Source: Voacanga thouarsii (Eukaryota > Streptophyta > Magnoliopsida > Gentianales > Apocynaceae). From it: a stretch of 64,000 nucleotides of DNA. The translations under genes and the position numbers were made by a program. Position 1 is the stretch's first letter; every line of letters begins with the position of its first letter. Below the pieces are notes generated by a model. The model was not told the origin of the DNA. It worked only from the letters and a program-made list of their open reading frames with translations, and did no database searches. The stretch lies in NCBI GenBank assembly GCA_026120185.1, contig JANUWF010001813.1:372001-436000 (forward strand). Reading direction: 5' to 3'. Shown piece by piece: positions 57,281-64,000 of the stretch.

Positions 57281-58156
57281 TGATACGAATCTTGTGTGGC
57301 TTTTCTTTGTATTGTGGTGTTTTTGTTGGCTATGTGTTCAGCTCAAACAATGGGACCCAAAACAGAGATTTTCCTTGTGACAAAAGGAGAAAGTAACCTA
57401 ACTATCTACACTCTTTCAAACCCTTGAAGAACAAAGCCTCAAAGACCCTCAAGATGAGTAGAAAGTTCTACTATATTCTCACTCCAATATCCTTAAGCAA
57501 CAAAAGCAAACAAGAACAAATAGAATAGAGAAAATAGGCACCCAAATATTGAATTTCAAACAAACCTTAGAAGAACAAAGCAATTAAGACCCATTCAAAG
57601 AAAACAACATTGGATTATCCAAAAGATTTATAGACTCTTACAAAAAGAGGACAAACCCTTAAGCTTGGTCTTAAACAAGACGAACAAGGCGGCTAGGGCC
57701 TCTCAAGATTCTCTCTCAAATTTGAATTAAAGTGAAGTGAATTGTGTTTTCAAATCATTAAAAGTTCTATTTATACTACCCTAACCCTAGCTAAGTAATC
57801 CCTGAAGTTCTATCACAGATTAGGGTCATAATAAATCTTTACAAGCAATTAAAATTGAAGAAAACATTAAAAACGCGGGGCTGTCGTCGGCTACCCAGGG
57901 TGGAGTTGGCGTCGGTTTGGGCACTACAGCCGGCGACGGCTGTGTTCTACCTTCGGACGATCGAAAGCCGGATGAATCCATTGTTGAGCAGAATGAAGCC
58001 GGCGCCGATTTGGCTGCTTGGAGCCGGCACCGGCCGTCCTATGGTGGCCTCCTTTTTTGTCTAGTTTCGTCCATCTTCGTCGCCGGCCCTTGTCCTTGCA
58101 TGGCCACATCTCCCCCTCCTTTATCTTGACTTCCATGATGAAACGGAGTCTCATCA
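57281..58156 (-). repeat. Element 6 3' LTR (876 bp)
   Basis: Direct repeat of 63039-63899. It has a GC-rich segment with GCCGGCGCCG motifs near 57990-58030. The other LTR lacks about 25 bases between two such motifs, consistent with a deletion between short repeats. Confidence 0.94.
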
Positions 58157-58175
58157 CCTCCCCCTTCTTGAAAAG
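58157..58175 (-). promoter_or_regulatory. Element 6 polypurine tract
   Basis: Minus-strand TCAAGAAGGGGGAGG borders the 3' LTR. Confidence 0.8.
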
Positions 58176-58460
58176 GATTCGTCTCCGAATCATTGCCATC
58201 ATCTTCATGGAGTGCCTTCACTTTTGCCGCCTTCTTAGCTCCATCAAGGTTCATTCGTTCATCTATAGGTAAGGGGACCAATTCCAAAGGAGTTAGAAGG
58301 GTGAGACCATACACAATTTCAAAAGGAGAATAAGAAATGGTAGAGTGAATAGCCCTTTTGTAAACAAACTCAAGGTGTGGCAAGCATTCCTCCCAATTGT
58401 TCAAGTTCTTCTTGGTTATGGTCCGCAATAATTGGGTAAGTGTTCAGTTGACCACCTCCT
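58157..58460 (-). pseudogene. Element 6 residual integrase and pol end
   Basis: Reads TLTQLLRTITKKNLNNWEEC, LPHLEFVYKRAIHSTISYSP, FEIVYGLTLLTPLELVPLPI and KKAAKVKALHE, the late integrase core of plant Ty3 elements. It then passes directly into DDGNDSETNPFQEGG, the family pol terminus, so the integrase C-terminal domain is deleted. The left boundary joins the reverse transcriptase start in frame: FPKEV on one side and VN-stop-TLTQ on the other, sharing GAGGTGG-like bases. Confidence 0.88.
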
Positions 58461-59160
58461 TTGGAAAAACAACTTCAAATTCTTGAGGAACAATTACAAT
58501 TTCATTAGACAAAAACAATGAAAAATCATTAGTAGAAACATAAGAACCTTTGCATAAAAGAAGAATGACTGGTTCCTTAGCTTCTATAGCCTCCATGACC
58601 TCACTTTCTTTTGCACAGAAATTCACTCTTCTTTTACCTCCCCTCTCTTGTCCTTGCTCACTCATACCAAACTCTTTTTCTTGCCTCTCTTTTTCTCTCC
58701 TCTCAATTTCTTGTTTTGGCTTAACATCCTGTGCTCCCTTCTTCTTTTCTTGCTCCTTCATGATTCTTTGATCTTTGTTCACCTCACTAGGAGCCATGGG
58801 GGTGAGGGTAAACTTAGTTCCCTCCTTGAGTAGGGAATAAGTATTTTTCCTCCCATCATGCTTAACATGCCTATCGTATTGCCAAGGCCTCCCTAGAAGC
58901 AAGTGACCCGCTTACATGGGTACCACATCACATAGCACTTTATCCGTATACTTCTCCATCTCAAAAGACACTAAAACTTATTTGTTCACTCTCAATTCCC
59001 CACTATCATTCAGCCATTGCAATTTGTAGGGCTTGGGGGGTTTTATCCACTTCATGTCCAATTCTTCAACTAAGTTTGCACTAATCACGTTAGTGCAACT
59101 ATCACTATCCACAATGGCACTACATGAGGTCTTGTTGATTAGACACCGAGTGTAGAAAAT
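58461..59160 (-). pseudogene. Element 6 protease, charged linker and reverse transcriptase stub
   Basis: The protease active site reads IVDSDSCTNVISANLVEELD near 59130-59060 (family IVDGGSCTNVAS), then PYKLQWLNDSGELRVN, VLCDVVP and LLLGRPWQYDRHVKHDGRKN. A Lys/Glu-rich linker follows (EKKKGAQDVKPKQEIERREK), then EVEAKEPVILLLCKGS-like residues and FEVVFPKEVVN, where the reverse transcriptase would begin. No palm-domain motif is present. Confidence 0.85.
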
Positions 59161-59169
59161 GTTCTCTCT

Positions 59170-59438
59170 TTATTGGTGATCTTGATCCTCAATGGCTTGT
59201 GAATTCAGTGACCTTCTTGTGATTCCCACCAATGAGTATTCTTGACCAACAACTTCCCCTTCATCATTTTCCTCATCCCTTCTTCCCTCTTGGTCTCCTT
59301 GGTACCTTTCGCCCTCTTCTTCCTCGTCGGTGGAGACCTCACTATAGGGGTTAGTATACATCGTTCTCTTGCTTGGACACTCATGGGAAGTATATCCATA
59401 TCCAAGGCACTTAAAACATTTGATATCCCTATTCCTTT
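59170..59438 (-). pseudogene. Element 6 gag, C-terminal part with zinc knuckle
   Basis: RDIKCFKCLGYGYTSHECPS is a CCHC-type knuckle (C-x2-C-x4-Y-x3-H-x-C spacing, somewhat irregular). It is followed by an acidic stretch EVSTDEEEEGERYQGDQEGR. The frame joins that of 60918 exactly when the CACTA insert and one TTT are removed. Confidence 0.85.
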
Positions 59439-59467
59439 CACTACTGGAAAAAGGCCGATCACCCACG

Positions 59468-59640
59468 GCAAATTCCGTGGCTGATCAACCAAATTTCGTG
59501 GCTGATTGATCTCACCCACGGAACAACCACGGAAATTTTTTCGTGGCTGATTAATCAGCCACAGAAATTATTTCCGTGGGTGATTAGCCAGGGAATATTT
59601 CGTGGTTGATTAATAAATTCCGTGGCTGATTTATACACAT
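59468..59640. repeat. Left subterminal CACTA repeats
   Basis: About eight copies of the motif TTCCGTGGCTGAT or its complement, spaced 10-25 bases apart. Confidence 0.88.
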
Positions 59641-59737
59641 GATCATAGCAACATCCATTTAGGGTGGTCCACAACCCATTTCGTGAACTAAGCACACTTG
59701 ATTGTAACCTTCAAATTAATTGAAAAATGTTTTGAGT

Positions 59738-59812
59738 CCTTTGAGAATTGAACTCATGACCTCCCATATGAGAAGTTGAGACTTAACCAATTGGGCTATG
59801 TCCAATTGCTTG
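59738..59812 (-). ncRNA. tRNA-like (SINE-type) sequence inside the CACTA element
   Basis: Minus strand carries an A-box-like TAGCCCAATTGGTTAAG and, about 30 bases on, GGTCATGAGTTCAATTCTC with a B-box core GTTCAATTC. Spacing and order match a tRNA-derived polymerase III promoter. The intervening stems are imperfect, so it is a tRNA relic or SINE head and not a functional tRNA gene. Confidence 0.5.
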
Positions 59813-59869
59813 GACATGTCTCTTTTTTTTTTTTTTTCATTTAAACCATTCCTAACATTCATTTTGTAT

Positions 59870-60340
59870 TTTTTTTTAAATCTTTATACTATTACAAAAA
59901 ACAACAATTATATTCAATTTACTATGAAACCATATTATTCAATATAATAAATTATTTTGTATATTTATATAATTAAAAGTTTATATACTGTTAATTATTT
60001 TATCGTTTTTATTAAATAATTTTTTCAAATATATACATATATATATAATATATACATACATATGTATATAGATAATATATTTATTTATATAAATATTTAT
60101 AAATAAATATGCATTTTTATTTATATATAAATATTTATTTATATATATATTTATAAATATTTATATTTAAGAATATTTATATTTAAAAATATTTATATTT
60201 ATATTTATATTTAATAATATTTATTTTTATATTTATATATAAAATATTTTTTATATATTTATATATAAATAGTTATATGTAAATAAATATTAATTTATTT
60301 TTAAATATTTTTAAATATTTATTTATAAATGTATATTGAT
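59870..60340. repeat. TA-rich low-complexity core of the CACTA element
   Basis: Tandem-like ATATTTATATTTA motifs dominate 60000-60330. No gene. Confidence 0.85.
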
Positions 60341-60344
60341 CAAA

Positions 60345-60910
60345 GATTTCCGTGGCTGATTCGTAGGAGATCAACCACAAAAAAAATCCGTGACTGATCA
60401 GCCACGAAAAATTTTTAAAAAATTGATTATATATTGATAAAAGATTTTCGTGGCTGATTCGTAGGTGAACAGTCACGAAAATGTCTGTGGCTGTTTTGTG
60501 ACTGATTCACCCACGAATCAGCCACAAAATCTTTTATCAATATATAATTAATATTTGATAAAAGCTTTTCGTGGCTGATTCGTGGGTGAATCAGCCACGA
60601 ATCAGCCACAGGATTCACCCACGAATCAGCCACGAAAATATCTGTGGCTGATTCGTGTCTGATTTACCCACGAATCAGCCACGACATTTTTTATCAAATA
60701 TTGATTATATATTGAAAAAATATTTTCGTGGTCGATTCAGTATCTAATCGACCCACGAATATTTTCGTGGCTGATCACCTACGAATCAGCCACGAAAATC
60801 TTTTATTAATATATAATCAATTTTTTAAAAATTTTTGTGGCTGATCTGTGGGTGATCTCCTATGCCAGTTTCCGTGGCTGATTTCCGTGGCTGATTGCCT
60901 AGTTTCTAGT
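60345..60910. repeat. Right subterminal CACTA repeats
   Basis: More than a dozen copies of GTGGCTGATTCGT or ACGAATCAGCCAC in alternating direction, several forming hairpins. Confidence 0.88.
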
Positions 60911-60917
60911 AGTGTTT

Positions 60918-62123
60918 GTGGCCTCTCTATGGCTTTTTCCTTATCCTTGTTCCAACCTTCCCTAGGTTTCCAATCCTCTCTAGGCTTGTAGAAGTCCCTT
61001 TGGAATGGCTTAGGGGCTTCATTCTTCTCAATTGGCAACTTCCTAAAAATGTTGGGATTTGGAAGTGATGGTCTAGTAATTGCCCTCCTCTTTAATTGCC
61101 TCTCAATCTTCATAGCGTCATGTACCATATCTTCCAATCGATCATAGGGGTACAATTCCACCAAATTGGCAATCTCCCTATTTAATCCTCCCAAAAACCT
61201 TGCTCTTGTTGCTCTAGGATCTTCATGGATTTGAGCTCTCATCAACATAACTTCCATCTCCCTATGGTAATCTTCCACACTCTTGTTCCCTTGCTTGAGT
61301 GATTGAAGCATTTGATAAAGATCGTTGTAGTAATGGTGTGGTATAAACCTTGCCCTTATCATGTCTTTCAACAAATCCCAACTAGCTACGGTTTCCACTC
61401 CCATTTGTCTCCTTTGAGCACTAACTTGCTCCCACCATACCAAAGCATACTCCGAAAATCCCAAGATAGCCAACCTCACTTTGGACCTCTCACTATAGGT
61501 ATGGCTCTCTAAGAATATCTCCATTTTGCTCTCCCACTCAAAATATACTTCGGGGTCACTCTTACCATAGAATGTGCGCACTTTCAATTTAATATGGCTC
61601 AACTCCCTCTCCACATCATTACCTTCTCTCCTTCCTCCTCTATTACCCCATCCTCTATGTTGTTCCCCAAAGGCCTCAACTTGTTCCCCCTCATACCACT
61701 CATCAACTCCCTCAAATTCTCTTTCTAGCCCCCTTATATTGATCCCTCCATTCCTTCCTTGGCCCCTTCATCGTCCTCCTCTCAAGCCATGTCTCATTCC
61801 TCTCATAGGAGCTTGTTGAAAACCCCAATAGAGTGTTCATCACATTCTTCCCCTTGTTGGGCATGTAACGAAGGAGTATGGGCATCACCATCCCTCATCC
61901 TTGGACTTGGCACTTCCAATCGCTCTTGGCCTCTCCTTTGTGCAACGGTAGAAGATTTTCCAAGATGATTTATCAATTCCCTCGTCATGTTTTGGAATTC
62001 ACTTTGCATAGTCTTCATCATAACTTGCAAGTCCTCACGCAAACCCCTAGCATCAATTTGATCTTCTTGAGGTCTACTAGGTCCACTTGGGTTAGGCCTA
62101 GAGATCTCTTGTTCATGGGCCAT
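60918..62123 (-). pseudogene. Element 6 gag
   Basis: Ty3/Gypsy capsid. It starts MAHEQEISRPNPSGPSRPQE at 62123. After a shift near 61800 and a gap, the core at 61614-60918 is open for about 230 codons: GKSDPEVYFEWESKMEIFLE, ILGFSEYALVWWEQV, MIRARFIPHHYYNDLYQMLQ, LKQGNKSVEDYHREMEVMLM, RARFLGGLNREIANLVELYP, DMVHDAMKIERQLKRR. All are classic retrotransposon gag blocks. It ends at the CACTA insertion. Confidence 0.92.
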
Positions 62124-63019
62124 AGTGATGGGATATTTGCTTACTTATACCTGCAACACAAAGAGATTAGAAAGAAAAATAGATCCTCACTTCACTTCCT
62201 TGCGTGTTGGCTCTCAAGGTTGATCACTTCACACTCGTGTTTGCTCTCTTAGGCTCTTTTAAGGATAGGCTCACCCTCTTGCCTTTTTCTCAACACTCAA
62301 GCCTTCTTGTTCAATCTCAATCCTTCCCAATAGCTAAAATTTTAGTCCAACTTAGTGAATCACACAAATCAAATGAATTTTCCAATTAGGGGGTCTTAGG
62401 AGAATTTCAACAAACACTTGTTGGGCGTCTCAAGCAAACAAATTTTAAGTCAAGAATTTCAAGAGAAATGGACTCAATCAACACAAGAACAAGCACTAGA
62501 CGCAAAAGAAACACTCCTAAGCAAGAAACAAACAAGAATTATCAAGAACAAAGAAACAAGAACAACTAGAACTAGGATGGTGAAGAACAAGATGATCACA
62601 AAGGTGCAATAGAAAACTTGAGTTCAATGAACATGGAATTCAACAATAGAGTCATATACTAAGTCCCAATATCCCAAGGAATGAAAATTAAGAATCAAAT
62701 ATCCCAACTATAGCCAAAAATATTCTCATGGAACACTTATCAAACACCTTGAATGCAATTCTCGTCACTTAAGAACAATCAACATTTTAACCCATATTGA
62801 AGCCAAATTTCACCACAATCACAAGATAAATTTGTTCCCAAGGATTATAACAACATCAAGGAGCAATTTTCCAACAGAAAATTCAAGATATAACAAAAAT
62901 TTCAAGACCTTTTTGGAGCAATTTTTTGAGTGACGGGATTTTTCTCTGTTTTGTTTTTCTTCACTTTGTAGGGTTCCTTTTCTTGCTTTCAAGCTTTGAT
63001 GGGAATCAAGCTTTTCCTT
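62124..63019. other. Element 6 leader
   Basis: Untranslated leader between primer site and gag. No gene seen. Confidence 0.65.
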
Positions 63020-63031
63020 GCTCTGATACCA
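63020..63031 (-). promoter_or_regulatory. Element 6 primer-binding site
   Basis: Minus-strand TGGTATCAGAGC, a perfect initiator tRNA-Met complement, seven bases from the LTR. Confidence 0.9.
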
Positions 63032-63038
63032 AACTCTT

Positions 63039-63899
63039 TGATACGAATCTTGTGTGGCTTTTCTTGGTATTGTGGTGTTTTTGTTGGCTATGTGTTCAAC
63101 TCAAACAATAGGACCCAAAACAGAGATTTTCCTTGTGACAAAAGGAGAAAGTAACTAACTATCTACACTCTTTCAAACCCTTGAAGAACAAAGCCTCAAA
63201 GACCCTCAAGATGAGTAGAAAGTTCTACTATATTCTCACCACAATATCCTTGAAGCAACAAAGACAAACAAGAACAAATAGAATAGAGAAAATAGGCACC
63301 CAAATATTGAATTTCAAACAAACCTTAGAAGAACAAAGCAACTAAGACCCATTCAAAGAAAACAACATTGGATTATCCAAAGGATTTATAGACTCTTACA
63401 AAAGGAGGACTAACCCTTACGCTTGGTCTTGAACAAAATGAACAAGGAGGCTAGGGCATCTCAAGATTCTCTCTCAAATTTGAATTAAAGTGAAGTGAAT
63501 TGTGTTTTCAAATCACTAAAAGTTCTATTTATACTACCCTAACCCTAGCTAAGTAATCCCTGAGGTTCTATTACAGATTAGGGTCATAATAAATCTTTAC
63601 AAGCAATTAAAATTGAAGAAAATCGGAGAAAACATTAAAAACGCGGGGCTGTCGTCGGCTACCCAGGGTGGAGCCGGCGCCGGTTTGGGCACTACAGCCG
63701 GCGCTGGCTGTGTTCTGCTTTCGGACGGTCGAAAGCCGAATGAATCCATTGTTGAGTAGAATGAAGCCGGCGCCGGCCGTCCTCTGGTGGCCTCCTTTTT
63801 AGTCTAGTTTCGTCCGTCTTCGTCGCCGGCCCTTGTCCTTACATGGCCACACCTCCCCCTCCTTTATCTTGACCTCCATGATGAAGTGGAGTCTCATCA
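63039..63899 (-). repeat. Element 6 5' LTR (861 bp)
   Basis: Direct repeat of 57281-58156, nearly identical except for the GC-rich deletion and scattered substitutions. Confidence 0.94.
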
Positions 63900-64000
63900 T
63901 TCTGGGTCGAGGACGGGGTCCTCTACAACATATTTATATATCAACGTGGGATAACTTGAAACGAGATATCCTTGAGGAATGCTACGATAGTCGCTACACT
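63900..64000 (+). pseudogene. Second chromovirus pol copy, plus strand (right part)
   Basis: Continues 57280 after element 6. The plus-strand frame reads VLGRGRGPLQHIYISTWDNL then KRDILEECYDSRYT, the block before the integrase zinc-binding domain. It is the reverse complement, with about 15 percent differences by eye, of 57013-57110. It runs off the window edge. Confidence 0.85.

Larger units (their letters stand above)
59436..60917. mobile_element. Non-autonomous CACTA (En/Spm-type) DNA transposon
   Basis: The insert is 59439-60914 (1476 bp), with a TTT duplication on each side (59436-59438 and 60915-60917). It starts CACTACTGGAAA and ends TTTCTAGTAGTG; the ends are inverted repeats with one mismatch, and CACTA termini with a 3-bp duplication define the superfamily. 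Both subterminal regions are packed with CCGTGGCTGAT and its reverse complement ATCAGCCACGG/A, presumably transposase-binding repeats. The centre is AT-rich. No transposase is encoded. Confidence 0.93.
57276..63904 (-). mobile_element. Element 6: internally deleted Ty3/Gypsy retrotransposon with 5-bp TSD
   Basis: The element proper is 57281-63899, with a perfect TTCTG duplication (57276-57280 and 63900-63904). LTRs in plus orientation begin TGATACGAATC and end CTCATCA. The minus-strand content is gag, protease, then a direct jump from the first residues of reverse transcriptase to late integrase, and a second jump to the pol end. It carries a CACTA element at 59439-60914. It sits inside the plus-strand chromovirus copy. 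Confidence 0.95.

Noticed and set aside
60345..60910. Regularly spaced short repeats considered as a CRISPR array
   Set aside because: The repeats alternate in orientation, vary in spacing and sit inside CACTA termini of a plant transposon.

Overview
This window is nuclear DNA of a flowering plant, probably a eudicot (species not determinable from the sequence). It is AT-rich, has no bacterial operons, and consists almost entirely of nested, decayed transposable elements and intron-bearing gene fragments. I see no intact protein-coding gene. All coordinates and alignments were read by eye.

Layout. (1) About 1-24110, and probably on to 30540, holds an autonomous-type Helitron on the minus strand: a spliced Rep/helicase gene (N-terminus near 24110, helicase running off the left window edge) and, upstream on the same strand, an RPA70-like OB-fold gene at 29742-30540. 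The Rep/helicase is broken by two Copia elements. Element 1 (314-10112, plus, TSD GTTCT) lies in the helicase exon. Element 2 (10260-20245, minus, SIRE-type with an extra 3' env-like region, TSD TTTTG) lies in a helicase intron. (2) 24110-35232 is AT-rich, with tandem duplications, unidentified coding remnants and one exon of a sucrose synthase gene (minus). (3) Element 3 (35233-45511, minus) is a second copy of the element 1 Copia family and carries a solo LTR (38922-40394). (4) 45512-47152 plus 51441-51666 hold MORC ATPase exons and a CobW/P47K GTPase exon on the minus strand. They are split by element 4 (47153-51435, plus, TSD CTTGG), a Gypsy derivative without reverse transcriptase or integrase. 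(5) 51667-55179 is mostly uninformative AT-rich DNA with one small exon fragment. (6) 55180-57275 contains a long inverted repeat of chromovirus LTR pieces followed by a minus-strand chromovirus integrase with chromodomain. An oppositely oriented copy of the same pol segment begins at about 57262. (7) That second copy is split by element 6 (57281-63899, minus, TSD TTCTG), an internally deleted Gypsy element that itself carries a non-autonomous CACTA transposon (59439-60914, TSD TTT). The second chromovirus copy resumes at 63905 and leaves the window.

How it fits together. Exact target-site duplications, and reading frames that become continuous when an insertion is subtracted, give a relative insertion order. 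Every recognisable host-gene fragment (sucrose synthase, CobW, MORC, a small C-terminal exon) lies on the same strand as the Helitron genes and keeps introns. This suggests Helitron-type capture, but I could not identify Helitron termini. Stop codons in the Copia copies are mostly Trp or Gln codons changed by C:G to T:A transitions, as expected for long-methylated DNA.
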